From assembly GCA_021018815.1 (NCBI GenBank), contig JAITYX010000005.1:11330001-11394000 (forward strand): a DNA stretch of 64,000 nucleotides. The letters are read 5' to 3'. This DNA comes from Talinum fruticosum (lineage: Eukaryota; Streptophyta; Magnoliopsida; Caryophyllales; Talinaceae). This document shows positions 44,994 through 58,700 of the stretch, in pieces. How positions within the stretch are numbered: position 1 is the first letter of the stretch; the number at the start of each line of letters is the position of its first letter. A program made the position numbers and the translations under genes. The notes under the pieces were generated by a model. The model was not told the DNA's origin. It did not search any database and worked only from the letters and a program-made list of their open reading frames with translations.

Positions 44994-47068
44994 TGTAGGA
45001 ACCACGGTCGGGACCGACCAAGTTTCCCCACGAATTTCGGGTCTCTTTTTAAAGAATGATTTTGAAGATGGTTTCGAAAGTTTATTAAAAAATGGGGATA
45101 AACCTTTTATTAAGATTTTCGGATTTTATAATTTGATTTAAAATGAATTAGGTAAAGTTTGAATGGCGGTTTTGTTAATCATTTTATTTTGAAAATTATT
45201 TTAAGAAGTCCCGGGATATTATTTCACAACCGAAAAATAAAAACAAATTAGGTTATGCCAGTAAGCCTTTAGGGCCAAATTGGTGTGAAAACACCGACTC
45301 GACCGAAACCTTACCCACTAACCATCCGGTGTCTGGCTAACCGTTCGATGCTTGGCGAGAGCCAGCACCATGAGGTAGGCGGCGTCGGCCGAGGGCCATG
45401 GCTGAGATGGTCGGCCTTGGCCTCCGGCCTGACCGGTAGATACGAGAAACAACTTTTTTATTTTTAGTTAGAAATAATCGAGAGGCGGATTAGGAGAAAT
45501 AAATCGAAAAGGGAGTCGTCAGTCGGTTTTAGGAATGAAAACTAACAAAAACAAATTAAAATTCATTCTTCCAATCTTAGTATGGGAAAAACTAAGATTG
45601 AAAAAGAAAAAAATGACTCCATCGGTCTAGAACCGAGAATGCGAGTCGGGGGCGAGGCTACAAAACGTAAGGATAAGCCCTTCTATTCCGCCCGTTAAAC
45701 GATAATCTTTACTATTTTGGGTAGTGAATTTATATAACATATTAAACACAAGCACATAACATGCGATACGGAATTAAAAGCAAACAAAACATGCTAAAGG
45801 AAGCAATAAAACATATACGAAAAGTTATAAAGAAAGCAAGAAAGAAAGAAAACGACAACGAAAAACTAAAAAGATTACATCGGGCGAGGAGGAATTAAAA
45901 GGACATAACTTTTCTCCACAATACGGAAAACAGTAAAAACATAAAAAAAATAGATAACCATCGCAAACACCGAATTAGTACCCTCGGTTTGTCTCACTGT
46001 CGATCCGAACCAGTGAATTGAATCCGAGAGTGCAACGGTGGTGATCCGAAATAGGCTTTTATGAGTTTTTGTGGAGGTAAACGGAAAATTGTATTCAATT
46101 CATGGAAAATTAAGGTTCGGATGTAGAAATTAGGGGAAGGAATTAATCGAAATAAGACCAATAGATCGGAATACGTTGATATTCGGTAGCTCTTAATCAA
46201 AGTTCAGCGAGTGTGACACTAAGGGATGAGCCGTATGTCGGCTAGTTCGGCAGCGTGACGCTAAGGAATAAGTCTGTCATTGAAATGAGAGCCTAAGCTC
46301 TCTATTTATAGGCAAAGGCTAGGTCACAAAATGACCTAGGGTTTCGATTAGGCGAGGCGTCCAAAGCGAGCGAAAACCGAGCGAAAATCACAAAAAGCTG
46401 GAACAAGAAACATGATAGAATAGGATCCCGGGATCCACTCCGTGGTGCATGGCACTCGTACACCAAACGGTGTCATTTGGTTTTTGCTTGCTTTCATGTT
46501 GTAGCCGAATTGCAGGTAAAACGCAGGTGTTCCGAGCTCGATCTCCCCGTACGTGGCGCCGCCCATGAGCTATGTGTCTCGGTTGGACTTTTCGAGCATA
46601 ACGCAATGCTTTGATGCTTCGATCATGAAACGTAGCGCCGGCCACACAACGTCGTTTTGATGTCTTGGTTTCCGTGCTTTGCTTGGTCAGCTGAGTGAGA
46701 GTGAAACGATGCGTTTTTGCCCAAAATAGTAATGATCAACGCGGACCTTAGCAGCTTTCCAAAAATGGAAAGTTTTAATTTTTGGCGGGTTTCTATTTTT
46801 GGTAGGTTTTATTTTTGGTGCGGGTTTGGGTTTCCTGGTTGAGAGCCCGATCTGGACTTGGTCCAACCTAAAGAAAATGGGTTTGTGCATTGGTCCAAAG
46901 CAAAAAGGCTGCTTTTGAGGTACTAATGAGTTCTTTATGGTTTACTAGCTTCCGTCTCGTCAATCAAACTCCAACCGTGATCCGAATCCGCAAATAGGAC
47001 TATGATTTCATCACCGGGCTAACAAATAAATAAAAGAGGAAAGAGATGACAATTTTTAGGTGTCTACA
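44994..47068 (-). mobile_element. Tat-family LTR, copy 2, with primer site
   Basis: On the + strand it runs from TGTAGGAACCACGG to GGTGTCTACA (2,075 bp), with a TGTAG/CTACA terminal inverted repeat. It is similar throughout to 24418-26472. The minus-strand TATA box (GCCTATAAATAGAG) lies near 46298-46312. The primer-binding site adjoins its 44994 end, so this was a 5' LTR whose internal region is lost. The flanks (GCCAT and ATAGT) are not a duplication, as expected for a truncated element. Confidence 0.87.
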
Positions 47069-50000
47069 ATAGTTTTTAATAATCCATATGATAGTAAAAG
47101 TTTAAGTATGCTTTGTTGTTGTGTATCTTAATTATGTTTTAGGAAATGACACTTTGAACCTATTAACCGTATTTTTTCTAAATGGTTATAAAATAAACTA
47201 TTCAAATATTATACACTTTCTTATTTAGTTGGTGATGATCTCTAGATTGCTCGAATAGCTTCTTACAATATAACATTGAACATGAATGATATAGGACCAT
47301 TGATTATTAGATTTAAAGAATTACATGTTATCGGATCTTATTATTTACTATGTTTGATATGGTTAGGTAAGTGATTAATGAAAAAGGAAATGCAAAGGAC
47401 TAGGATAGCGAAGAAGTTATATCATGGGTATCAATTGGAAAATAAAGTTATGTCTGAATAAACATGAAAGATACAAGATAAATGTTTGCTTTGACATTAA
47501 ATGAATACTAGTTATTTGAGGCTCGGAGACACGTGTAGGTGAAGTCGTGAAAACACACTCAATAAAAAGTCTTTGATTCGGACGACACAAGTACAAGAAT
47601 CTTATGTCTGAATAAACTTCTTAAATGGAATTTATTTGAAGCTCTTGCCAATATATGATTAAACATTATATTTACACAATTCGTTGTCTTCCTTATGTAA
47701 GAAATAAAGGTTATATACTAGACTAAAGTAGTATAGTATCGTTATATAATATATATAATTTTTTAAGAGGGGACATTAATCCATACCATAACACTAAGAT
47801 AATTAGTTTACACAAATGATCATGAGTTGAATTTAGATGCAACCTGGTGATTATATATATATGGGAAGTCATGAGAAATATTAGGCAACATATAGAATAT
47901 TTAATACTTCCTTTTACCCTCAAAGAAGTTTCTCCATATCAACTTTTGAAGACAAAACTTATTTTAAGCGAGAAAGATTATAACAACACAACCCTAATTG
48001 ATATTATTAATCTCCTTAAATAATAGTTAAACTAACCAAATTAAGCGCGCGTACTTCAATTAGAAATTTATAAGTGTTTGTTTTTGTAGGGCTCAAACTA
48101 CTATGGAGGTTTTCGATCAAACATACAATTTGTACATGTATTGGATAAATAATTTTACTAATGAGATGACTCAATTAAATATTAAACTTTAAATACAAAA
48201 AAACAAAAATAGAATTATATCATTATGACTAAAAACAGTCAAGTATAAAGAGTTTAAAATTCATATAATAAATAAAATAAATTATAATAACTTTCTCAAA
48301 AAAAAGATCATAATATATTTAAAATAAAATAAATTAAATTAAATAACAAAGTAGAATAATAAATAGAAGTATTAGGCCTTGAAAAATTATAGAAACACTT
48401 TACATTAATAATAAAAACAAAATAAAATAGAGCATTAATAATAATAATAATAATATTACTACTAGAAAGGGAAAAAAATTTAGCTTTGGGTTTAAATTTG
48501 AGTAGATAGAAAATAAAGACCCATTTATACTTCTTCAAATAACATACATGACTTCAAAACCCCATTTCCTACTCACATCCTCTCTCTTTCCCTTCCTTTT
48601 CCTCCATCACCAGTCACCGGTCCGCCGCCAGCCCCATCCACCGTCCGCCGCCACTGCCGACCGCCGCCATTACTCCTCCCTTGCCTTCTTTCTCTTTGCA
48701 TATTTATGAGGTAAAATCACATTTTCAAACTCTTGTCTTTCATCATGAATCTTTCACCATTCAAAATTCATGCTTTATAATTCTAAATATTGACATACAA
48801 AAATAAACATAAATCTAATAATAAATTTTCCAAGTGAATTTAAACATTGATGATAATAATTATGAGTATTTTATGATATTTATTTTAAAAGTTGAATAAG
48901 GTTGAGAAATGTAAAGAATGTGCTAATTAAAGAATGGGTATTTCAAGTTATGCTTCATTTATCTAGTAATTACGTTAGTTCTTATGTTTTATAACTAGTA
49001 CTAATTAGAGATTATGATCCATGAATCCATTGATGATGTATTTGTGAGAGGACTGTTATGGATAGGTAAAGATTGTTTTTGATTATGAAAAATTTCATTA
49101 AAAATTTGATGGATAATATTAACATTTTGTTGCATGTGTTATTTGAGGTAAAAGTATAGATTGAAGATACAAATAGAGATATGCTTAAGGGATAAAATAA
49201 AGAAGTTGCCTTTAGAGAGCAAGGAAGGTAGGAGAAGAGGAAATTTTAAATAAGGAGTAAAATAAAGGGTAATATAAAACTAGAATATGAAGTAATTTGG
49301 AATATCTAAAAGTTTATAAGCATGGTAAAATATAGTGCATAAATTTATCTTTCCAATAAATCAAATATTGCTTAATTTGGAGGTATATAACTCGAGTTAT
49401 GACCATTTTACTAAGACCGTATAATTTTACGTAAACCGAGAGTAGTTCATTTCAAGTCAATTATTGAGGTTCTTGTTGTCATTTTGGCACCTTTTGATCT
49501 GAGTGGAAGTTTTAGAGCACTTTTTAAGTTTTCTAACTTGGGGTCTTATAACTTGATTCGATATCGAAAGAAAGAGATATGAATTTTCTAAGTTAATATT
49601 AAAAACTGTCCAAAACACTTGAGATTTTGTTATGTGATTTTGACAATTTGACATAGTTAAAAATTAATAATAAGAGTCCATGTTGAATGATTACCTGGAC
49701 ATGTTAATATTTCACTTCTATTTATATAATTTTTGTGTCATTTTAGTTAGTACAAGCCAAGAAAAAATTGATTATATAAGAATAACTTTTTACTTGACAT
49801 AAAATTTATAAAATTATAACATATATAGGAAAAAGATTGGAAATGGGAGTATGTGAAATATAATTACGAGAAAAATTAATATAATAATATTATTAAAAAG
49901 AAATGAATAGACATGTACACTAAAATACCGATATGAATTATTAGTGAGTCACATAATACATAAACATCTATAGCCTAATAGTAATTATAAATATATTTTT

Positions 50001-50690
50001 CTCCTTTCCATTTTTTCTAAGGTAAAGTCTCTTTTTTCCCTTCTTTTGATCAGGTACCTTTTAGATTAGCCTTGTGTTGTATTGAAAATGGTGGGTGGCA
50101 TTACTCACTCTCTTGCTCCTTAGTTACATAAACACTCAACACAGTGGCAGAGAGATAAATTGTATAAATGAAGATTGAAGTGATAAGCACTAACGAGAGG
50201 AAGAAACATAGTTAGAGAACAAAGAGAGAGAAAATTGAATAATTTTCAGATCTTTCATTTTCTTTTTTTCCCCTTCCAACAACTGAATGATGATGTTATT
50301 TCCATGAACAAAGAGGTGAAGGAAAGGAAGAAGAAGTAGGCCAAATGTTCATACACCAAGCAAGGCGGCTCATACGGATTCGGGTGAGCAGGCGGCTCGG
50401 TGGGTAAGGCGGCTCAATTGAGATTCAGGCATTCCATTTGCTCAGGTGAGAGAGTGATTTTGGCTTCGGATCTGGGTTGGGAGAAGAGAGAGAGTGATTT
50501 CGGTTTCGAAGCTGGAGAGGAGAGAGAGACTAAGGGATTGGGTGAATGGGACTATGGATGAGTCAACCTTATATACTTAGAGTTTTATTTGAAAGAAAAT
50601 TACCCATAAGACCTTAAATTCTTGTACTAATAATTTTTGAATAAAATGGTAATACATATAATTTTAATAAATGAGGACGACGATAAGTTT
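47069..50690. other. AT-rich intergenic DNA
   Basis: No convincing coding region. There is a short AAT-type run at about 48439-48460. A C/CCG-rich leader-like segment at about 48590-48715 ends in a plausible splice donor (ATGAGGTAAAAT) but is followed by no recognisable exon. Sequence around 50340-50560 is purine-rich on the + strand (repeated GGCGGCTC at 50365-50415) and also lacks a recognisable frame. Confidence 0.5.
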
Positions 50691-50897
50691 TTTTTCCCAA
50701 ACGGGCGGGAATATTTCCCTGAGCGGGGAGTGGGGACAGGGCGAGGAAAATTTTCACCCCATCCCTGTCCCCGTCCCCACATGGGGATGTGGTGTTTAGC
50801 TCCATCCCTGTCCCCGTCCTCGTTGCGGATAAGGATTTTGCCCTATTGCGAGGCAGGATCCCGTTGGGTTTGGGGATTCCCCCCATTGTCATCTCTA
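50690..50897 (-). mobile_element. Possible hAT terminal region
   Basis: On the minus strand it begins TAGAGATGACAATGGGGGG and continues into clusters of GGGACAGGGATGG and GGGGACGGGGACAGG. That combination is frequent at one end of plant hAT elements. The opposite end and target duplication were not found. Confidence 0.35.
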
Positions 50898-51119
50898 ATC
50901 AAGGCTAAGGTACGTTTATTGTCTATGCCTTATGAACATCCACATATTTATATATATTATATCAAAATGATTTTTTAATGAAAAAACCATTTCAAATAAT
51001 ATTGTCACTTAATAATGTGGCCCAAACCATATCAATATATCATATCATGATCATATCATTCATATTTGGCAATGATCAAACGGACTTCTCGATTGGTATG
51101 GGTATGCGTATATGTAGGG

Positions 51120-51661
51120 AAATCGATGATCGTATGGGTTCCACTCGGATAATAAATTAACAACTATTTTATTATTTCTCTTCCTATCTTATTTATAAAT
51201 GAATTGAAATGCACGAGCTCACAAATAACTTTACGTAATATTCATTTACAAGTGCAAAGATAAATGTATTGAGCTTTAGCTCACCATTTCAAAATATTTT
51301 CTCTGTTTTTTCTAGGTAAGGTTAATGTTAATTGAAGTAAGAAGTAGATGTATTTATTTTGGTCAACGAGACTTAAAGACTCATAGTGGTAGTCGGGAAT
51401 GTGATATTTGGGAGTCATGTATGCTCGTGGTTAAGTAAGTTGTAGTTAACATGTCTCTCGTTTATGTTGTTATAAGTTGGACGTCTTAAATATTATGAAC
51501 TTCACTTAGCAAGTAATGTTCGTATTTTTAATTTGTGAGTTGCCTTACTCTTTGTTGAAGAGCGACAATAACACTTTTAGTTCTCTTTTACATTGCGCTA
51601 ATTACTAATTACTCGGTCGCTAAAACTAAGTTGGTTATTAAGGGATTTGGGGGCATTACAT
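51120..51661 (+). repeat. LTR-like remnant similar to 34624-34850
   Basis: Contains GGGTTCCACTCGGATAATAA, AATGAATTGAAATGC, a TTTTTTCTAGGTAAGGTT element and a final GGGATTTGGGGGCATTACA. Order and spacing resemble the spacer between LTRs E and B and the 3' half of Ty3/gypsy chromovirus LTRs. No coding part adjoins it. Confidence 0.35.
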
Positions 51662-51682
51662 CTTTAAAGACAAATCCCCCAT

Positions 51683-51723
51683 GATATATATATATATATA
51701 TATACATAGAGAGAGAGAAAGAG

Positions 51724-51766
<43 letters not shown>
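51683..51766. repeat. (AT)n followed by (GA)n microsatellite
   Basis: AT dinucleotides at about 51683-51704, then GA and GAAA units to about 51766. Confidence 0.95.
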
Positions 51767-52860
51767 ATTTCCATTAAGAACTAAGAATTACAAATTTAAC
51801 TTATTGATTTTTGATCCATGGTAAAATAAAAATAATTTCCATGTCATCCCCAAATTAACAACTCCCTCTCACCCCCATCCCCCAAATCTCCATACACAGG
51901 ATAAGAATAGACCATAACCACACATCATCAGCCAAACACTGCCATAGTGAAACTCACCGATATGTGTCCGAGCACCAAGGTTTGGAACTTTTAGCAATCG
52001 TAAGTCGCTCCTAGCACCTGAAGTACCATGCTCGTAAAAAAATCAAGCTTTCCCGGGTATGGTTGATGTTGCCCCTTCTATTTATGTTTTTTATAGGGTT
52101 GTCAACAAAAATTTATGTGGGCCAATAGCGGTTTGGCAGAGGGAGAGATTGATTTAGGGAGGGAGATTGATTCTAGTTCAATTTCACGAGCTTTGAGCAT
52201 AACGATGGGACTTTCTCTAGTCCGTATTTCTAGCAACATATAGTCTCCAACAATGATGTGCCTAACCACCAATATGCTCATGGGATTGCAAGTCCTCGGA
52301 ACATATCAGCAGCCATTAGGAAGTTCTCCAGGTGACCAAATTTGCAAATATTCGTGCCTAGCCCACTACTCGAACTCTTTCCAATCCTAAAAAATGTCAT
52401 GTTTAGCCAACGGGGTTCACCTTGCCCCTCTTTACTCTTTTTTCTAACAAGGTTGTCTTTAAATTTTGGTGGCAAAACCCACAAAATTTTGGAACACCTA
52501 GGCGATTTGAACAAATTCGTAAGTCAAAACGTAAAATTGGATGCAAAAAGGCTTTCATAACTCGGTGGGCATCGGAACCAAAATAGAGCTCATCGGCAAC
52601 CAGCGACCTTCGTCGATGACCGACATTTGAAGTGGACATAAGTCGTCGAGATGCTAAATAACTTACCACTATTAGGCTCGTTGGTAGTAGATCAACTTGT
52701 TTTGGTTCAACCAGCGATTTGCGAGCTCAATGATGGCCAACTTGTTTCCAATTAGCTCGTGACGAGTCGTTATTATGGGAGAAAAATGGTGGTCGAGTGG
52801 TAGTTTCGGAATCCCGACACAAAATGAGGTTATGAATCAAACGAGTAAAGGACAAGGGTT
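51767..52860. other. Unassigned sequence
   Basis: Less AT-rich than its surroundings but without a frame or repeat I recognise. The open frames on both strands around 52280-52670 overlap each other and show no domain. Confidence 0.4.
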
Positions 52861-52861
52861 G

Positions 52862-54350
52862 ACATTAAATACTCAGGTTTTAACTCTAAGTCATTTTGAG
52901 TATTACATGAAGATTCAGGTATAAATCCTGTCTCTCTTAAGTTTTGATTTCGATTCATTATGAGCACTATAGAAACTCTTATCTAAGTTTTCATTTTATT
53001 CCGACCGACTCGAAAACGCCTTATTGCATATCTCCTACACTTGGTGTTTCGACTCACTCAAACATCACTCGGAACTATCACGAGACTCAAATAATTTCTC
53101 TAACACTCTTGCTCCGAGCACTCGACTATGTATTTCAACGCAAAGAGAATTATAGCATTAATTCTCTATTCTAAGTCGACTTATTTCCTTGTGAATTATT
53201 TGATTGGACCAAGTTGTTATCCTCCGATGTTTTACTCTTTTAACTTGATCATCTTTAGAATTGACTCAAGATGGAATTTGAGTATACTGAATATTAGACT
53301 TAGAAAATTTCATTCTTTTAGGCCAAAGATAATTAAGCACTTAATTTCTCTAATTTAATTATTATCTCGTGCCTAATCTTGGACCAAAGTATTTTATACT
53401 TTGAGAATCAATGTGGTTTGCTTTTGTAGGTTATTCAAGCAAGGCTAACCTATCTTTTTGAACTCAAAAGCAACCGGTTTCTAGCCGTTAACCACCAGCA
53501 AACAAGCTTTAGCTACTTACGGACATGGCTCAAACACCGTGTTAGGGTTGTTTGTTTCCAAAGCTGGAAAACTCCAACTCTAGACTTAACGGTTGTTTGC
53601 ACCACAACTTTCGAGTCACCACCAAGTGATTGGACCATCTTTTTGAGCCAAGAGCCGTTGCACAACGTTCACATCCCAACGGATCTTTTACGAGCGACTC
53701 GGAATAGTCGTTACAATGGCTAGTGAAGACTTTTGTCCGAAGCAAGAATCAACAGTCATTCCGCTCGGTTGACTATAAATAGAAGCCACTTCACAAGAAT
53801 AGAAGATGACTGGAACTAAATTTATTATTGAACTAATTGTTGTTCTCATTCTTACTCAATTTTCAATTTACAACTCCAAGTCTCGTATTTAATATTTTAT
53901 GAGTTCTAAAGAAAGTCTTTTAATCGGTTACATTCTTTTCTTACTTTCTAAGTAAGGTCCGTTGATTGAGTCTGTAAGGGTTAACTCAGCTCAATTGTCA
54001 CTAATTGTCAAAGTTATCTCGATCACGAAGTAATAGATCGAGATAAGGGAACTTATGAGTTTAGGAAAACATTGTAAGGAATTGTTTAAGGGAGCAATTA
54101 AGGTTGAGTTAGTCCTCTCGTATTTTGTGGATTCAAAAGAGTAGATTTGACTTGGTACTTAGATTAGCACTGTCATCGTGGTTTTCTGCTCCAGGAGAGT
54201 TTCCATGTATATTTGTGTTACTTGCTCGTCTATGTCCAATTTAGACTTAGAATCTACTTTTAGTTTGTATTGGCTCAAAAATTGTTTAATTTCTTCATTA
54301 CCGTATTCACCCCCTCTAGGGTGACTTAGACTCTTTAAGAGCAAACTTTC
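52862..54350 (+). mobile_element. Copia-family LTR C, diverged
   Basis: Aligns with LTR A along its whole length: the GATTCAGGTATAAATCC block near 52913, the CCAAAGTATTTTATACTTTGAGAA block near 53384, TATA box CTATAAATAG at 53773-53782, and the edge CACCCCCTCTAGGGTGACTTAG. It ends AGCAAACTTTCG with a damaged terminal CA. It shows more substitutions than the other copies. No primer site follows and no clear target duplication is seen, so it is an old solo LTR. Confidence 0.85.
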
Positions 54351-55641
54351 GGACATATTAATGATGTGGCAAATTTGTGGTTCTTTGATCAAATTTCAAT
54401 TATCCAAATCCATAATTCTTAATTCTTACCCAAACCTTAAGTTTTTACTCACTAGATATCTTCCTTATACAATATTTGGAAGTTCAAATTTATAGCTGAA
54501 ATAGGTCTTTTATGTGTTACTTACATTCCCATTTGAACTTGTACTACATAGGTTCAAAAGAATGTCTCTTTTGACCAATTTTGAACATTAATTTTCATTA
54601 TTACATTTTGATAAAAAAAGAAATTTATTTCTAATAAGAATATTTTATAAGACACATTTCTTTCTAATGGTAGTGATTTCTAAAATACCTAAAGTAGACA
54701 CGACATTATAACTTGAACCCAATTTAAAATTATTGAGAGAAACATGAACTTGACACGACATAGATTGATTTAAACTCAAGACCGACACGACAATATAAGT
54801 TATTTACAAGCTCGACAGGAAGTTGACCTAATTATTAAATGGATTAACTTGAACTCGTTTCGTTTCCTATATCTAGTATAAAATAAATGTACTCTAATTT
54901 ATAGTAAGTTAATATTTCAAATTTATCAAATATTAGTATTTTTAGATGAAAATAATAACTTTGGGGTATTGGACGAAAATAATATAAATTTATTTATGAA
55001 CGCTAGCAATATAAATTTTAACCCTATCTAACACTAGCAAAACACTAATGAGTTATGAGATTGTGACTTGGCTGAGAGATAAAATGAAAGGTGAAGTCGG
55101 ACTCGACAGGTGAACTTTTATTCAAGTAAGTTAAAAAGTCAAAGTCAAATCTTTTACAATGTTTTTAATTCGTGAATGTCTATTAATGTTGAATTCGTAA
55201 GTGTCTATTAGTGTTGAATGGGGTTAAATATTCGTATTAAAAATCTGTCAAATATTAGAGGGCAAAGAAGGATGGGCGATCCGATGACGATTATCCAGCT
55301 AATGTAACCATCATAATCCTTCAGAAAAATCCAGCACTGAGCATATTTTTCTGGCCGTGCCCTTACTTTCTTTTCTTTTTTCCTTCTTTTGGCCTCTGGT
55401 GGAACTGGAATTAACAAAATCAACTCCAGCTAGCAGATCCCCACCTCCCCTTTCCCCTTCCCCATTTTACTCTGAGCTAGGCTGGTAGTGGTAGTTTTGA
55501 CACTCCTAAAGGGTTCATGGGCAGTACAATTGCAAGTGTATGATCGCATCACACCCAAATTGTTATCTCAGTTGATGGTTACTACTGTCACTGCACAATT
55601 TTGACACCATCTCTATTCTATTCTCTCTTAGTTTCCTCAAA
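54351..55641. other. Upstream region of the reticulon gene
   Basis: AT-rich up to about 55200, then moderately balanced. No other gene is visible. The promoter and leader of the reticulon gene must lie in the last few hundred bases; I see no single convincing TATA box. Confidence 0.45.
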
Positions 55642-55712
55642 ATGGGTTCATCAGATCGGCTCTTCAACAGACAAAGGACCATTCATCAGCTTCTTGGAGG
55701 TGGATTTGGTAA

Positions 55713-55745
<33 letters not shown>

Positions 55746-58700
55746 GGGGAACCCAACAAAAACCCAGGACTCTGCTCAATCTGGGATGGTCTGGTTTGCT
55801 TTATTGTTGATTTGAGCAAAGTGTAAAAGCTACTTATATATCTGTATTTTGTGGGTTGATGGGCAGTTGCTGATTTGATCCTATGGAGGCAAGTAAATGT
55901 TACCATGAGATTTCTACTAATATTAATCTCAGTCTGGTTTGTATTTGAGAGATCTGGGCATACCCTGATATCACTCAGCTCTAGTGTTCTGCTTCTTCTG
56001 ATGACCATTCTATTTGTCTGGTCAAAGGCTGCTACACTTCTCAATAGGTGACACATCAAATCTTTTCTTTCACAATAAATTTTTGGGTTGCTGTTATTTT
56101 TTCTGGTGAAGCAAGTTGTGGAATTTTCTATGAAGTGTTTATACAATTGGCTTGAATTTTTTAAGAATTGCTGGTTTTTTTTTTTTTTTATCATAGTTGA
56201 TCTGTTTGGATAATCTTTGAATGAGTATGGGTTGAAACAGAACAGACAAATTGATTGTGTTTGCACTTGTCAGAAATTAAGTAGTGGAAAGCTTTCGACA
56301 AATGTGGATCCTTGAATCTCAAGTTTTGAGCATTATGAAAGATGGAACAATCTGATTTTGATATGTGAAGACCATAATTGTGTCAATTACTGTATTAATT
56401 CAAATTTTCCACAAAAGTGAGTGCAACCTGAGGAAAACTGAACCCAAACTTAATGATGGCCTGCCTCCAAAATAAGACTGCAACTAGTGTAATATGAATG
56501 AACGAAAAATAGATAGATCAAATTTCAATCCTTGACTTGACCACCAGTAACCTCATTTGAGCTGGTTTGGTTATGGAAAAACGGTAGCTTCAAATAATTT
56601 TCTTAAATGTCAAAAGCAATTCAATTCATTTCAGACAGGTTACGGATGAGAGGGAATTTGAGTCTACAGTTTACAATCAAAACGTTAAAGAATAGTACTA
56701 TAGTAGTAATAGTGGTTAATTTTTTTTGTTTTGGGTTTTTAGATAAGGAAATGAAGCCAGAAAACAAAAGGAATTTTGACAGCTGTGGCACTAGTAGTTA
56801 GTTGAACAAAAAAATGCTGAATTGTCTGATTACAATAGTTGAAACACACTGAGCTTACCGAAGCCTTGTAAACTAGTTGTTCAATTAGTTATTCAAAAAG
56901 ACTAACCGGATGTGTCTGGTCAAATATGGCGAGCGGTTTTAGGTTAAATACAAATATATTACATGCCTTTGGGCATTGTCACTACTATATGATTATTGTA
57001 TAACAGGCAACTAAACATAATTCTTGCCATTGCTTTCTCCCTTCTCTATTTCTCTGCCCTTCATCATTTCTCTTTTTGTCTACTGCTCCACCACCCTCTT
57101 ACCCCAACGCTTATTCTTTCTCTTCGTCCCTTCTCAAGTCTCTATTGGTTGGTTATCAGAGCATCAAATCTCTATTGCTTTGGTAATGAATAAAACATAG
57201 GGTTCTGATCTTCACTTTTTTCCAACAGTGCAATTCTTTGCATTGGTTCATGCACAGAACATGTGAGTTCTGAACGCCATTGTTGCCATAACCTATGGAT
57301 TCAGGTTCAATTGCCCCATCAATTTCTGGCCATAGCCGTCAACCCTCTTCAGCACATCAGAAACCTAAAGTTATAATTCTGGAAAGACAAAAGATTGGAA
57401 CTTTGACTAAAAAAAGTGGAAGGAATTTAGGTTTGGCATACCATAAGTATCTCTATTCTTTTTGTTTTGGGGGGGGTCGGCTATTATATAGGTTTCCTTT
57501 GCTCCTATTTCCAGTCAGTTCACCGTTTCCTGGCGTAACTACAGCAGAAGCACTTCCAAGTGCATTAACAGAATTTATTGAACCCCAAATTGCACAAGAG
57601 CACCAGTATCATGAAGGGTTCATTTTATTGATCAGAAATTGGCAAAGCTTGATGAAAGAATGGAAATAGAAGAAAATGCACGCAGATCAGAAATTGGCAA
57701 AGCTTGATCAATTCATGTTTCGGGTCAACGCCATTTCGGGTCCGTTCAGTTAAGGTTTGTTTGAGTTTGGGTCAACAAAAGTTTGGTCAAATGAGCTTCT
57801 CTTGTAAAAAGAAATAACTTTGTCTTTGGTTCAGTTCGGGTGTTTATTTCACTTTCAGGTAAGCATGTTTTGGGTGTCGGGTTGGTTATGGGTCAAGGTG
57901 GTTTGGTTTGGGTTTTTGCTGTCAGATCAGTTTTGCCTGGTGTACACGCAGATGACAACACGAATGAAATCCAAAAGTCATTTCTGCTGCCTGCAAGGAA
58001 TAGAGAAATTGATAGGATGCTAGAAAATGCAAAGCTTAAAAAGGAAATAAGGAATAGTTAGTCCCTCAAAGACTTGAAAGAACTATAAAACTTCATTTCG
58101 GGAGGATGTAGATGATGAACAAGCTGTCAAACTTCCTATTTAAGCTGAATCAAAAGGTTCTTCAAGATGTGCTAACTTGTGATGCATCTAAAACAAGGAA
58201 CACAATGGTGAATGGTTGACAAAAGAAGCTGTTGAAAATCCTACCATAATATACAAGCAGTAGTGAAATTGGGACGTGGGAGTATTCAGTTAACCCTAAT
58301 TTTCTTGGACCTCCAGGGACTGGAAAAATTGTATCAATGGAAGTTCTCTTGCACATTTCCATCATTCCAGCTTGGACTCAAGGACCCATAACTGATTTCT
58401 GGAACTCAAGTTATGGGTCATTGAGTTTTTCCCTCTGAAACTGTCTTGTGAACTGAATAATTGCGGTGTCTGATTGCACCTTTTCTAAGCTCATGTTGGG
58501 AATAGTAGTTAAGCCAAATTCCAAGGCTGCTGTTTAATTTGTTTTATACAAGTCAACATGTTCCATGAACTTTCTGAAAGTGTATTGCTTGCCATACCAC
58601 AAGGGAAAGGGTTGACGTATGTGTTGCTAAACCCTTTATTGGAGAATGAGGATTTGGAATTTTATGATCTTGGGGTGGAAATTATTTTAGTCTGAATCTT

